Counted from the stretch's first letter, positions 1-8,891 are shown. The stretch is DNA of 64,000 nucleotides from UBA1723 sp045629285 (GCA_045629285.1 JAZQQY010000035.1:186001-250000); one strand, 5' to 3'. The notes: generated from the sequence alone by a model not told the origin. Translations and numbers: made by a program.

Positions 1-45
1 TTTCAAACGGCTTGATATTTACAACTGTGCGAAAATCCATATATA

Positions 46-78
46 CAAAAAATGCAGGGAGCAAAAATCACTCCCTGC
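46..78 (-). terminator. Rho-independent terminator of the OmpA gene
   Basis: An 8-bp perfect stem (GCAGGGAG at 54-61 with CTCCCTGC at 71-78) is followed on the minus strand by an ATTTTTT tract. It lies about 25 bases beyond the stop codon of the OmpA gene. Confidence 0.85.
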
Positions 79-103
79 TATTGATCAAATTTAATTGTCT
101 AAA

Positions 104-1036
104 TTATTCTCCAGAAAGAGCCTTCATCAACTCATCCATGTTTGGACTCAAGATGATCTCTGTACGACGGTTCTTCTGACGAGCCTCCTTAGTGTCAGCC
201 GGATCTAGAGGTACGTACTCAGCACGACCGCTTGCAGTGATACGGGCAGGATCGATGTTCTTGTTGCCGATCAACGCACGTACGATAGCAGTTGCACGCT
301 TAGCAGACAAATCCCAGTTGTCTAGCAAATAACCGTTACCAGTGTAAGGAACGTTATCTGTGTGACCCTCGATAACCACATGGATATCTGTATTCTCAAC
401 CAAGAAATCACCGATGCTGTTCAATGCCTGAACGCCCTTAGTGTCAACGTCGTAGCTACCTGACTTGAATAGCAACTTCTCATCCATAGATACGTAGACG
501 CGTCCGTTCTTGTTAACAACCGATAGGCCCTTACCCTCGAAGTTAGTCAACGCGTCGCTCACCTTCTTCTTCAAGCTCTTCATTAGTGAATCCTGACGGT
601 TGATCATAGCAGTAAGCTTCTGCATCTCCTTCTCCTTAGCTGATAGGCTATCCTCACGAGAAGCTAGCTTGTTCTGCATAGTCTGAAGCTGGCTCAATAA
701 AGCCTTTACCTCACTCTCGCTACGAGAATTCTTAAGCTGATCCGCAAGTTTCTTATTTAGATTTCTCAAGCTCTCAAGATCCGATTTATTCTGAGACAAA
801 AGTTTACCCTTCGACAAAGTATCCTTAGCCAAAGCGTCGATAGCCTCCTGCATATACTTCTTGTTAGCCTCAAGATCTGCAATAGACTGCTTATTTTCAG
901 CAATTGTTCTTTGATTGGCTGTCTTAGCCTTATAACAATCGTCAAGTTCCTCGCTTAGTTCAACGAACTTCTTCTTTGGCACACATGAGCAAAAAAGAGA
1001 AGCAGACAATAGGAAATAAAAAATTTTTCTCATCAT
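104..1036 (-). CDS. OmpA-family outer-membrane lipoprotein with coiled coil
   Basis: A predicted 310-residue peptidoglycan-linking lipoprotein. The N-terminus is a short hydrophobic signal ending in LFCSC, a relaxed lipobox, so lipidation at Cys is likely. Residues about 30-165 form a charged, Leu/Lys/Glu-rich coiled coil. The C-terminal domain, about 175-300, is an OmpA-like domain with the signature GHTDN and the Asp and Arg residues that bind diaminopimelate (NWDLSAKRA, QKNRRTEI). The family tethers the outer membrane to the cell wall. Two adjacent Met codons begin the frame, so the start is uncertain by one codon. A good terminator follows. Orthology to a named Bacteroides protein cannot be judged here. 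Confidence 0.93.
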   Translation of the reverse strand: MMRKIFYFLLSASLFCSCVPKKKFVELSEELDDCYKAKTANQRTIAENKQSIADLEANKKYMQEAIDALAKDTLSKGKLLSQNKSDLESLRNLNKKLADQLKNSRSESEVKALLSQLQTMQNKLASREDSLSAKEKEMQKLTAMINRQDSLMKSLKKKVSDALTNFEGKGLSVVNKNGRVYVSMDEKLLFKSGSYDVDTKGVQALNSIGDFLVENTDIHVVIEGHTDNVPYTGNGYLLDNWDLSAKRATAIVRALIGNKNIDPARITASGRAEYVPLDPADTKEARQKNRRTEIILSPNMDELMKALSGE

Positions 1037-1163
1037 TGAATTATTTTAAGTTCTTCATTACTTTGTTAGTACAAATATAGAAATTTGTCCATAACAAACG
1101 ATGATTTTCGTTAAATTTCTTAAATTTTCTTAAACAATCCGAATCGTATGAAGAGCTATCAGA

Positions 1164-2411
1164 CTACATTTCCGCATGGTTCATTCTCCAGTCGATTGCT
1201 CTTTGCAAGAAATCGACATATTCAGGATTCTTGCACATGCCCTTGCCTGGAGTATCAGAGATCTTAGCGACATCACCACCGTTGCACAATGTCGTCTTCA
1301 TTACTATATTCAATGGAGGGACATCAGTATCGTTTGCGATGAACGTGCCGATTCCGAAGGCTGTCTTGGCTCTACCATCGAAATACTTCTTTAGTTTAGT
1401 CGCCTTCTCAAAATTCAAGCTGTCGCTGAAAAGAAGTGTCTTTGTTGTAGGATCAATACCAAGTTTCTGATAATGAGCGATCATCTTGTCACCCCACTCG
1501 AACGGATCCCCTGAATCATGACGCACGCCACTGAACACAGTTGCAAACTCCTCATCAAAGTCACGTAGGAAACAATCGGTAGTGATGGCATCTGTAAGAG
1601 CCGTACCATTCTGCACCTTATATTCAGTCACCCAAGAGCGCAAAGCGTAAAGATTTGAATAAGCAGGATTTACAGCTCTGTTACCTTGTCCGACACACAT
1701 GATCCATTCGTGTGCCATTGTTCCGACAGGAAGAAGATTATATTTGCGTGCAAGATAGACGTTACTAGTTCCGACAAAGATTGATTTGTTATCCATCTTA
1801 GCGTTTTTCAATGCCATCACAGCCATCTCCTGACATTCAGCAGACAATCGTCGACGTAGTCCAAATTCAGAGAATGCTCCAAGTTCATAGATATTCTGCT
1901 GCAATAGATCCACCTTCTCATTTAATTTACGAGTGAATTGCTTTTTTAGGTCATCGTAATCATAGTTCATACGGAAGAAAACTTCGTTGACGATTGCCAA
2001 AGTCGGAATCTCATACATGCTTGTATTCAACCATGTCCCAGAGGCCTCGATATTCAATCCGCACTCAGCCTCATCATTTATCACGAAATCTTCAAATCTT
2101 GGATGCCAGATACGTAGAAAATCGATATAAGAATCCTTAATCCATCCTTTTTTGATGATATTTCCATCAGCATCTTTTCTTGCACCGATACCTCTCAGAT
2201 AATCCAATTCATCTTCTGAGAAATGCAGTTTACAATACTCCTGCAACTGACGTTTAACCTCAGCGACCATCTCTGGAGTAAATTTCACTTCCTTGTTGCG
2301 GCATTTGAAAGTCCAAGTAGTCTTGTAATTAGGAAACTGATGGAAGATTGCCTGCCCCATGGAAAACTTGTAGAGGTCAGTCTCTATTAATGATGTGATT
2401 ATTGTATTCAT
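1164..2411 (-). CDS. pncB: Nicotinate phosphoribosyltransferase
   Basis: Makes nicotinate mononucleotide from nicotinate and PRPP with ATP hydrolysis, the entry step of the Preiss-Handler NAD salvage route; cytosolic. The 415-residue length is normal. The segment around AHEWIMCVGQG carries the His that is phosphorylated in this family, and VRHDSGDPF and FSDSLNFE form the phosphoribosyl-binding region. The ATG at 2411 fits the full family N-terminus (TDLYKFSMGQAIF). It is transcribed alone, divergently from the next gene, from a recognisable -33/-7 promoter at about 2465-2495. Confidence 0.95.
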   Translation of the reverse strand: MNTIITSLIETDLYKFSMGQAIFHQFPNYKTTWTFKCRNKEVKFTPEMVAEVKRQLQEYCKLHFSEDELDYLRGIGARKDADGNIIKKGWIKDSYIDFLRIWHPRFEDFVINDEAECGLNIEASGTWLNTSMYEIPTLAIVNEVFFRMNYDYDDLKKQFTRKLNEKVDLLQQNIYELGAFSEFGLRRRLSAECQEMAVMALKNAKMDNKSIFVGTSNVYLARKYNLLPVGTMAHEWIMCVGQGNRAVNPAYSNLYALRSWVTEYKVQNGTALTDAITTDCFLRDFDEEFATVFSGVRHDSGDPFEWGDKMIAHYQKLGIDPTTKTLLFSDSLNFEKATKLKKYFDGRAKTAFGIGTFIANDTDVPPLNIVMKTTLCNGGDVAKISDTPGKGMCKNPEYVDFLQRAIDWRMNHAEM

Positions 2412-2464
2412 TATTCAATATTTTTTAACCGATAATCTATTACGACTATATATAACGTTTTATA

Positions 2465-2495
2465 CAAATGTAATATTATTTCTGTTCCGATAAAA
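2465..2495 (-). promoter_or_regulatory. Bacteroidota-type promoter for pncB
   Basis: On the minus strand TACATTTG (complement of 2465-2472) matches the TAnnTTTG -7 element. It is preceded, after a 19-base spacer, by TTTT at the -33 position, a near match to TTTG. Confidence 0.55.
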
Positions 2496-2636
2496 CTAAA
2501 GTAAAGATTAATTTCAAATGAAACCAACCTAATCAAAAACTCCTTAATATTATAAAAATTCTCATCTAAAATTTTGTGATTAAATTCATGCATATTATAT
2601 TTGCTAAAATATTTGGTGCGAATAAAATGGTTTGAA

Positions 2637-2652
2637 TGTAAACGTATTTACA
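2637..2652. promoter_or_regulatory. 16-bp palindrome, possible operator
   Basis: TGTAAACGTATTTACA is an inverted repeat with 6-bp arms, 33 bases before the ATG at 2685 in the divergent region between pncB and a secreted-protein gene. Its position suits an operator or a stem in the 5' untranslated region. No cognate regulator can be named. Confidence 0.3.
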
Positions 2653-2684
2653 CAATGAATTATTAACGGTTAGAATTATTGAGC

Positions 2685-3731
2685 ATGAAAAAGACTTTAC
2701 TAACTTCTTTGATATGCTGTTTTGCCAGCTTGTCAAGTGGCCTAATTCAGGCACAGGAAATCAACAATGATGCAAAGCTAAAACTTGAGGTGAATCTAAA
2801 CGACGTGGTTTGTTATGGTGATAAAACTACTTTATCGATAGACACATTCGGAACAGGAAAGTTCAATGAGCCAGACAAAGTCAGTCTAGAGGTTATTGCA
2901 AAAGCCGAGAATGATTCAACATACAAGCTAAACAACTTCTATGTAACGCATGGTATGTTAATGAAAGACATCACTCCAGAAGAGAACACATCTTACACGG
3001 TTAGTTTCAGTTATCTGGATCAAAGAATCGACACAACAATCAATCTTGTCGTTTTTAGATTTGAAGTGGCAACAGAGGATGTGGCTATTTGTGACGGAGA
3101 CCAACTTACTTTGAGTGCTACAGTATCACCAGCAGGTTCTAGAATCGAGTGGTTTGACTCAGACGAAGTCACACCTTTAGGAACTGATGAAGTGAACGTA
3201 TCTCCGTCTTCTGATAATCATGTTCATAGGTATTACGCTCGTCCATACTCAGATTTAGTGTACTGCAAATCAAACATTATGCAAGCTCTGGATGTAACTG
3301 TAAACAGCCTACCGAGAATTGAGTCTATCGATTCTGTCGGCTACAGAGATGTTGAAATCATGATGGACCCAATGAGTGGTTCTGAATTTAGTTTTAAAGT
3401 CGACGATACAGAGTGGACAAAGGACCACAGAATTAACGGTTTGACTTACTCAGAGCATAATCTTGTCGTTAAAAATGAAGCAGGTTGCGAGACTGCGACT
3501 AAATTTGTCATCAATGTTCCGGATATTCCGATTATAGTAGATCCAGTAATTCCAGATGAAGGAGATGATAATTCTGTTGAATCAATCTCTGCTGAAGAGA
3601 AAGATCGTATTGTCAATGTCTACACAATTTCAGGAGGTTTGGTTAAATCCAATGTCAAGAAATCAGATGCATTAGACGACTTGTTGCCAGGCAAATATAT
3701 TGTCGGACACGAGAAAGTGATTAAGAAATAA
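2685..3731 (+). CDS. Secreted protein with T9SS-type C-terminal sorting domain
   Basis: The ATG at 2685 starts a clean signal peptide (MKKTLL...GLIQAQ, about 24 residues); a TTG six bases upstream is less likely. The 348-residue product has a beta-rich middle, and the segment about 120-185 (AICDGDQLTLSATVSP, with WFDSDE) resembles the Ig-like modules of Bacteroidota surface proteins. The last ~40 residues (VYTISGGLVKS, then LLPGKYIVGHEK and a basic end) look like a type A CTD that directs export and anchoring through the type IX secretion system. The binding target is unknown. It stands alone between pncB and a strong terminator. Confidence 0.8.
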   Translation: MKKTLLTSLICCFASLSSGLIQAQEINNDAKLKLEVNLNDVVCYGDKTTLSIDTFGTGKFNEPDKVSLEVIAKAENDSTYKLNNFYVTHGMLMKDITPEENTSYTVSFSYLDQRIDTTINLVVFRFEVATEDVAICDGDQLTLSATVSPAGSRIEWFDSDEVTPLGTDEVNVSPSSDNHVHRYYARPYSDLVYCKSNIMQALDVTVNSLPRIESIDSVGYRDVEIMMDPMSGSEFSFKVDDTEWTKDHRINGLTYSEHNLVVKNEAGCETATKFVINVPDIPIIVDPVIPDEGDDNSVESISAEEKDRIVNVYTISGGLVKSNVKKSDALDDLLPGKYIVGHEKVIKK

Positions 3732-3734
3732 TGC

Positions 3735-3768
3735 AAAGACGGAGCGCTTCAAACGCCCCGTCTTTTTT
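3735..3768 (+). terminator. Rho-independent terminator
   Basis: AAAGACGGAGCG (3735-3746) pairs with CGCCCCGTCTTT (3754-3765) with one mismatch, followed by a run of T. It ends the secreted-protein gene stopping at 3731. Confidence 0.85.
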
Positions 3769-3779
3769 ATAGCAAGTCC

Positions 3780-3801
3780 GAGACGTGGCAAGCTGCGTCT
3801 C
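3780..3801. repeat. REP-like palindrome (GAGACG...CGTCTC)
   Basis: GAGACG and CGTCTC arms enclose TGGCAAGCTG. A similar core (ACGTGGC...GCCGCGT) recurs at 47053-47068 and a looser one at 33186-33207, so this is probably a member of a dispersed intergenic palindrome family. Confidence 0.5.
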
Positions 3802-3881
3802 AACGAGCGTCTAATGAAATGTAGCGTTTTCAAAACTAAAACAGTAACAACAAAAATCCGCACGTTTTTATACCATAATTA

Positions 3882-3912
3882 TTGATAATTACAATTACAT
3901 TCCTTACATTTG
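3882..3912 (+). promoter_or_regulatory. Bacteroidota-type promoter for the MgtC/DUF4010 gene
   Basis: TTG at 3882-3884 and TACATTTG at 3905-3912 are separated by 20 bases, matching the -33/-7 pattern, 40 bases upstream of the ATG at 3952. Confidence 0.6.
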
Positions 3913-3951
3913 TTAAAAAGGATTTCAATAATATTGTAAAAACATACGGTT

Positions 3952-5232
3952 ATGGAATCAATAACAAATATATTCTCGGCAGACATCGTCAATTTTGCTG
4001 TTGTTGCGTTGATGTCACTTGTGATTGGATTGTCGCAGAGAAAACTATATGAAAAAAACAGCGATATACTTAACACATTCGGTTCCGACAGAACATTCAC
4101 TCTGATAGGAATCTTTGGATATGTGCTATATGTTGTGGGAGACGGTAGCTTGACGCCGTTTCTGTGTGGTGGAGGTGCTTTGATTCTTCTATTGGCTATC
4201 ACGTATGCCCACAAACTTTTTGTGCGTCAACATACAGGCATCACGTCTATAATGATTGCACTGATCACATACTGCATTGCACCCATTGTCTATAAGACTT
4301 CATTGATAATGGGCATTCTTGTGGTGGTGTCGGTTCTGATACTGACAGAGATGAAGGACAAGTTCACTCAGTTTGCAAAGAAGATGAACGACGAGGAATT
4401 CATCAACCTTGCCAAATTCCTTATCATTGCAGGTGTTGTGTTGCCGATATTGCCTAAGAATGAATTGGTTGAAGGCTCTGGTTTGACGCCGTACACAATC
4501 TGGCTGGCTACCGTCGTCATCTCAGGAATTTCATACGTCAGCTACTTGGTGAAGAAGTATATCTTCCCTAACGGCGGAGTCATCATCACCGGTATTCTTG
4601 GTGGAATCTACAGCAGTACAGCCACATGCATCATTTTGGCAAAGAAGGCAAAAGACCGCACTGGTGATTTGAAGGAATACGTAGCAGCCATCTTCTGTGC
4701 CATCACAATGATGTACGTCAAAATTTTCATTTTACTTGGTATTTTCAATGCCGATCTAATGATGCGATACTGGTATCTCTTTGCCATTATGATTGTAGTC
4801 TCTGCATTGGTAGCATTCTTCTTCTACCGTCAGAAACCAAAGAGTCAGGAAGATGGTGGTGAAGCCAAGGTAGAGGAAGAAGATGAGAAGAATCCTTTGG
4901 AATTCAAGGTTGCAATATTGTTTGCAATTCTTTTCATCGCATTTACTTTAGTCACAAACTACGCATTAGCGTATTTTGGAGACAGTGGTTTGAGAATTCT
5001 ATCAATCATAGTTGGAGTTACTGACATCAATCCATTTATCATCAACTTGTTCCAGAATCAAAACGTTGCAGGCACACTTGTTATTCTTGCTGCATTCCAA
5101 GCAATTATCAGCAACAACATCGTCAAAATGTTTTATGGAATGTTCTTTTCCGGCAACAAATTGATGAAGGATCTTTGCATCGGCTTCGGAGTAATCTGTG
5201 CTTGCAATATCTTGCTTTTGATTTTGGCGTGA
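3952..5232 (+). CDS. MgtC/SapB-like and DUF4010 integral membrane protein
   Basis: A 426-residue polytopic membrane protein with about eleven hydrophobic segments. The N-terminal ~140 residues match the MgtC-like pattern (ALMSLVIGLSQRK, then SDRTFTLIGIFGYVL), and the C-terminal two thirds match DUF4010, including GVIITGILGGIYSSTATCI. A charged cytoplasmic linker (SQEDGGEAKVEEEDEK) lies at about 298-318. MgtC-like proteins are linked to survival at low Mg2+, but the substrate of the DUF4010 fusion type is not established, so no transport role is assigned. Monocistronic; the purM promoter begins inside its last codons. Confidence 0.85.
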   Translation: MESITNIFSADIVNFAVVALMSLVIGLSQRKLYEKNSDILNTFGSDRTFTLIGIFGYVLYVVGDGSLTPFLCGGGALILLLAITYAHKLFVRQHTGITSIMIALITYCIAPIVYKTSLIMGILVVVSVLILTEMKDKFTQFAKKMNDEEFINLAKFLIIAGVVLPILPKNELVEGSGLTPYTIWLATVVISGISYVSYLVKKYIFPNGGVIITGILGGIYSSTATCIILAKKAKDRTGDLKEYVAAIFCAITMMYVKIFILLGIFNADLMMRYWYLFAIMIVVSALVAFFFYRQKPKSQEDGGEAKVEEEDEKNPLEFKVAILFAILFIAFTLVTNYALAYFGDSGLRILSIIVGVTDINPFIINLFQNQNVAGTLVILAAFQAIISNNIVKMFYGMFFSGNKLMKDLCIGFGVICACNILLLILA

Positions 5233-5253
5233 TAAAAAAAGTTGCTAACTTTG
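5224..5253 (+). promoter_or_regulatory. Promoter of purM
   Basis: TTG at 5224-5226 and TAACTTTG at 5246-5253 are separated by exactly 19 bases, an excellent match to the Bacteroidota -33/-7 consensus. The -33 box lies inside the end of the preceding gene. The -7 box is 21 bases before the ATG. Confidence 0.8.
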
Positions 5254-5274
5254 CACAAAATAAAACAATTAAAG

Positions 5275-6441
5275 ATGAGCGACAAGAGATATGCTATGCG
5301 TGGAGTGTCGGCCGGAAAGGAAGACGTACACAACGCAATCAAAAACATCGACAAAGGAATTTTCCCTAAAGCGTTCTGCAAAATCATCCCAGATATTCTA
5401 GGTGGCGACGCTGAATATTGCAACATCATGCACGCCGACGGTGCCGGTACAAAGTCTTCGTTGGCATATATGTATTGGAAAGAGACAGGGGATTTGTCAG
5501 TGTGGAAAGGCATTGCACAAGATGCGTTGATCATGAACATCGACGACCTTCTATGTGTAGGTGCAACAGACAATATCTTGGTTTCGTCTACAATTGGCAG
5601 AAACAAGCTTTTGGTTCCAGGCGAGGTGATCAGCGCCATCATCAACGGTACAGACGAGCTACTTGCTGAGCTACGCGAGATGGGCGTAGGTGTTTACGCA
5701 ACAGGTGGTGAGACTGCTGACGTCGGCGACTTGGTTCGTACAATCATCGTAGATAGTACAGTCACATGCCGTATGAAGCGTAGTGACGTTGTCAACAACG
5801 CCAACATCAGACCAGGCGATGTGATCGTAGGTTTAGCAAGCTACGGACAGGCAACATACGAGAAGGGATACAACGGTGGTATGGGTAGCAACGGTTTGAC
5901 TTCTGCTCGCCACGACGTCTTCTCTAAGTATCTAGCAGAGAAATATCCAGAGAGCTTCGACAAGGCAGTTCCAGAGGAGTTGGTTTACTCAGGCGGTTTG
6001 AAGCTAACAGATAAGGTTGAGGGGTCACCAATAGACGCAGGCAAGTTGGTTTTGTCTCCAACACGTACTTACGCTCCAGTTATCAAGAAGGTTCTTGACG
6101 AGTTGAGAAGCGAGATCCACGGTATGGTTCACTGTTCAGGTGGTGCACAGACAAAGATCCTTCACTTCATCGACAACTTGAAGGTGGTTAAGGACAACAT
6201 GTTCGACGTTCCGCCATTGTTCAAGACTATTCAGGAGCAGAGTGGCACCGATTGGGCTGAGATGTACAAGGTATTCAACATGGGTCACCGTATGGAGATC
6301 TACCTTGACAAGAAGAACGCAGACAAGGTCATCGAGATCTCTAAGTCGTTCGGTATCGATGCTAAGATCATCGGACACTGTGAGGAGTCGTCAAAGAAGG
6401 AGCTTATCATCAAGAGCGAGTTCGGCGAATTCCGTTACTAA
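5275..6441 (+). CDS. purM: Phosphoribosylformylglycinamidine cyclo-ligase (AIR synthase)
   Basis: Closes the imidazole ring to give aminoimidazole ribonucleotide, the fifth step of de novo purine synthesis; cytosolic. The 388-residue product has the PurM N-terminal ATP-binding half (HADGAGTKSSLAY, then DALIMNIDDLLCVGA, and ATGGETADVGD) and the C-terminal AIRS domain (GMVHCSGGAQTKIL, NMGHRMEIY). It is longer than the ~345-residue proteobacterial enzyme, as is usual for the Bacteroidota form. The ATG at 5275 is preferred because longer frames would run back into the -7 promoter element. It ends at a strong terminator, so it is transcribed alone and not in a pur operon. Confidence 0.93.
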   Translation: MSDKRYAMRGVSAGKEDVHNAIKNIDKGIFPKAFCKIIPDILGGDAEYCNIMHADGAGTKSSLAYMYWKETGDLSVWKGIAQDALIMNIDDLLCVGATDNILVSSTIGRNKLLVPGEVISAIINGTDELLAELREMGVGVYATGGETADVGDLVRTIIVDSTVTCRMKRSDVVNNANIRPGDVIVGLASYGQATYEKGYNGGMGSNGLTSARHDVFSKYLAEKYPESFDKAVPEELVYSGGLKLTDKVEGSPIDAGKLVLSPTRTYAPVIKKVLDELRSEIHGMVHCSGGAQTKILHFIDNLKVVKDNMFDVPPLFKTIQEQSGTDWAEMYKVFNMGHRMEIYLDKKNADKVIEISKSFGIDAKIIGHCEESSKKELIIKSEFGEFRY

Positions 6442-6463
6442 TCAGAATCTGATTCAAAATCAT

Positions 6464-6497
6464 ATAATCCAGCAGGCATTTTGCTTGCTGGATTTTT
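6464..6497 (+). terminator. Terminator of purM, first copy of a 32-bp repeat
   Basis: AATCCAGCAGGC pairs with the GCTTGCTGGATT arm, followed by a T-rich tract. The 32 bases 6464-6495 recur identically at 8781-8812 behind the serpin gene. Confidence 0.85.
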
Positions 6498-6544
6498 ATT
6501 TTCATAAAAATTACGGATATTATCGTAAAATTTACGAATTTGAC

Positions 6545-6574
6545 TTGATAGAAATAACAATAGATTTAGTTTTG
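6545..6574 (+). promoter_or_regulatory. Promoter of the small secreted protein/serpin operon
   Basis: TTG (6545-6547), a 19-base spacer and TAGTTTTG (6567-6574) match the Bacteroidota consensus. The transcribed leader to the ATG at 6677 is about 95 bases and A/T-rich. Confidence 0.7.
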
Positions 6575-6676
6575 CAATGTTTTCAGATCAACCAAAAACA
6601 TCAATAAGAAAATGCGAAAATCAAGAATGCTTGGTTATCTGACATGAAAAATAAACATTAAAACATAATATTTGGC

Positions 6677-7150
6677 ATGAAAGAAAAATTTACTCTAATT
6701 GGAATTCTGATGGCTCTATCTACATCAATTCCAATGTTTGCGGAGACAACGCACGTTACAATCAACAAAATTGATGGAACTAAGATATCTTACCTTCTAT
6801 CGGATTCTCCAAAAATATCTTACAATAAAGATTGTCTTTTAGTAAGCGGTCCGGTAAGAACATCGTTTTCTATCGACGAGGTTGCGTCTTACAACTTTAC
6901 AGACGGAAGTTTATCTTCTGTACAGAATCTTGACAACAACGAAGTAAGAATCATCTATGTCGACAACAGCAATGTCAAGGCAGAAGGTTTAACTCCTAAT
7001 TCAAGTGTCGTCCTTTATTCTGCTGCAGGAAACGCAATAAAGCAAATCAACGCAACAGACGAAGGAGTTGCTGAGTTGGTATTGCCTGAAACAAAAGGCA
7101 TCTACATTCTTAAGACAGATTCTCAGAGTATTAAACTAGTTAAGGAATAA
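6677..7150 (+). CDS. Small secreted protein with T9SS-like C-terminal domain
   Basis: A 157-residue protein with a clear signal peptide (residues 1-22, cleavage near FA|ETT). Residues 25-80 form a beta-rich module (DGTKISYLLSD, then PKISYN and SFSIDEVASYNF) common in Bacteroidota secreted proteins. The C-terminal ~75 residues (VVLYSAAGNAIKQI, then GIYILKTDSQS and a basic end) resemble a T9SS type A sorting signal. It contains little else, so it may be a surface tag or partner for the serpin encoded 4 bases downstream in the same operon. Its function is unknown. Confidence 0.8.
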   Translation: MKEKFTLIGILMALSTSIPMFAETTHVTINKIDGTKISYLLSDSPKISYNKDCLLVSGPVRTSFSIDEVASYNFTDGSLSSVQNLDNNEVRIIYVDNSNVKAEGLTPNSSVVLYSAAGNAIKQINATDEGVAELVLPETKGIYILKTDSQSIKLVKE

Positions 7151-7154
7151 GAAC

Positions 7155-8735
7155 ATGAAAAAGATATTTACATCTATAGCTGGATTGATTTTCGCATGTA
7201 CAATCTCAGCCACTCAATATATGCATGTAAACTTGCCAAACGGCAAAGAGTATGACATCAAAATAGAGAAGACAGACAACGTCAGCCATGTAAAAAAAGG
7301 TGACGAATTATTTATCAAAGTCACAAAAACAGACAGTTCGTACTCTCTATATCCGATGGTTGACGCAGAAGTGACTTTCGACGAAGCGATTGCACGTGTC
7401 GACAGCAGCATCTCAAACTGGGGAGTCATGTCGTCAATGATTGAAGGTTGTGAATTAGACACTACAATGATTCATGAAATGAGATTAGCAGGCCACAATC
7501 CGTATGAACTTGAAAATCTTTTAATGAAAAAGAAATATGAGTATGACCGTTGCGTACTTGTGCAGAAGAAAAATAATATGGTGGCATTCACTGACGATGA
7601 AATTGAAGTAATGCAATCAGCAAACAAAATAGCAACAGAATTGTTTGGAGCAATCTCAAATTCCGACACACAGAAAGATAATAATACGATTTTCTCGCCA
7701 ACAAGTTTGCAGTTCGCTATGGCAATGTTGGCTAATGGTGCAAATGAGGACGAAGCTTATGCTGAAATCTCAAAACTATTAGGTAAGGAAAACATGCCGC
7801 TTGACCGATTGAATGACGTCTTTTCTAAACGCATGACTAATTTCCAATTAGTCAATCCTTCAGAAATCAACATTGGAATTGCAAATGCTGCTTTTCTACA
7901 AGACAAAATCACTTTCGGTAAGAATTTCATGCAAAACCTAAATGATTATTACAGAGCAGCAACCAACAATGTCGACTTTAAACAAGACTCTACATACAAG
8001 ATGATGGACAATTGGGCCGATAAAAACACTAACGGCATGATTCCAAGTCTATGCATTGATAAGAATGAGTCTCTAAAACTAGTGTTGGCAAACGCATTAA
8101 GTTTCCAATCAGAATGGTATGAAAAATTCGACAAGTCTCTTACCGAACCAGGCAAATTTGTGACATCCAAGGGAGAAGAGAAAATGGTTGATAAAATGAA
8201 ACAATCATTTCAAGGTCAGTATGCCGAGGGAGAGTCTTACCAGTTAATCACACTATATTTCCACGATGGTTTCAGAATGAATGTAGTTCTTCCAAAGGAA
8301 GGTGTATCTCCAGAGTCAACACTTGAAGAAATCGATTTCGACAACATTAAATATAAATATGGTATAAACAACGAAACTAACATCGATACTATCTACTGTC
8401 CACAGCTTTCTTTGCCAAAATTCAATGTAGATACAAAAATTGATTTGGGCATAATCATGAAGCAATTGGGATATGAAAAAACATTTACAACAGAATTCGC
8501 CAACATAGCGGAAAACATATTTGTTGATTTCATAAAACAACTTGCACATTTGGAAATTGATGAGGAAGGAGCCAAGGGTGCTGCTGTAACAGTTATTGGA
8601 ATGGCTACCAGCGCTTATTTTGAATATAAAAATATTGATTTTGACGTGAATCGTCCGTTTATCGTAACTATAGACAACCCTAATACACACGAGATATTGT
8701 TTATAGGTTTGATTAATGATCCAACACTAGAATAA
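7155..8735 (+). CDS. Secreted serpin-family protein with N-terminal extension
   Basis: A 526-residue protein. An N-terminal signal (GLIFACTISA, possibly lipid-modified at Cys15) and about 150 residues of unassigned sequence precede a complete serpin fold, about 165-525 (NTIFSPTSLQFAMAMLANGA near the start, VNRPFIVTIDN near the end). The reactive-centre loop starts with the hinge DEEGAKGAAVTV. Counting from Gly472 as P15 puts P1 near Ser486 in MATSAYF. Small residues in the hinge are expected of inhibitory serpins, which trap serine or cysteine proteases. The target is not known; a role against host or competitor proteases is inference. Co-transcribed with the small secreted protein before it. 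Confidence 0.88.
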   Translation: MKKIFTSIAGLIFACTISATQYMHVNLPNGKEYDIKIEKTDNVSHVKKGDELFIKVTKTDSSYSLYPMVDAEVTFDEAIARVDSSISNWGVMSSMIEGCELDTTMIHEMRLAGHNPYELENLLMKKKYEYDRCVLVQKKNNMVAFTDDEIEVMQSANKIATELFGAISNSDTQKDNNTIFSPTSLQFAMAMLANGANEDEAYAEISKLLGKENMPLDRLNDVFSKRMTNFQLVNPSEINIGIANAAFLQDKITFGKNFMQNLNDYYRAATNNVDFKQDSTYKMMDNWADKNTNGMIPSLCIDKNESLKLVLANALSFQSEWYEKFDKSLTEPGKFVTSKGEEKMVDKMKQSFQGQYAEGESYQLITLYFHDGFRMNVVLPKEGVSPESTLEEIDFDNIKYKYGINNETNIDTIYCPQLSLPKFNVDTKIDLGIIMKQLGYEKTFTTEFANIAENIFVDFIKQLAHLEIDEEGAKGAAVTVIGMATSAYFEYKNIDFDVNRPFIVTIDNPNTHEILFIGLINDPTLE

Positions 8736-8780
8736 GCTGTTTCTCGCAACGAATTCTTAGGATAAGAATAAAATCAACTT

Positions 8781-8813
8781 ATAATCCAGCAGGCATTTTG
8801 CTTGCTGGATTTA
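8781..8813 (+). terminator. Terminator of the serpin operon, second copy of the 32-bp repeat
   Basis: Same stem-loop and flank as the purM terminator: 32 identical bases (8781-8812 versus 6464-6495). The AAAATCA just before also recurs, 3 bases farther away. Confidence 0.85.
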
Positions 8814-8891
8814 TTAATATTCATTCAACTCCATTCCACAAACCTTAAAAGATCCCTATATACCAACAAAAATATTTTCTCCGATTTTCAA

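Noticed and set aside
2411..2754. Two small minus-strand open frames (60 and 62 codons) upstream of pncB
   Set aside because: They lie over the pncB promoter region and the signal-peptide region of the divergent gene, with no family pattern and A/T-biased composition.
3879..4214. A 111-codon minus-strand frame over the start of the MgtC/DUF4010 gene
   Set aside because: It is antisense to a well-supported membrane protein gene and its own promoter, and its product shows no recognisable pattern.
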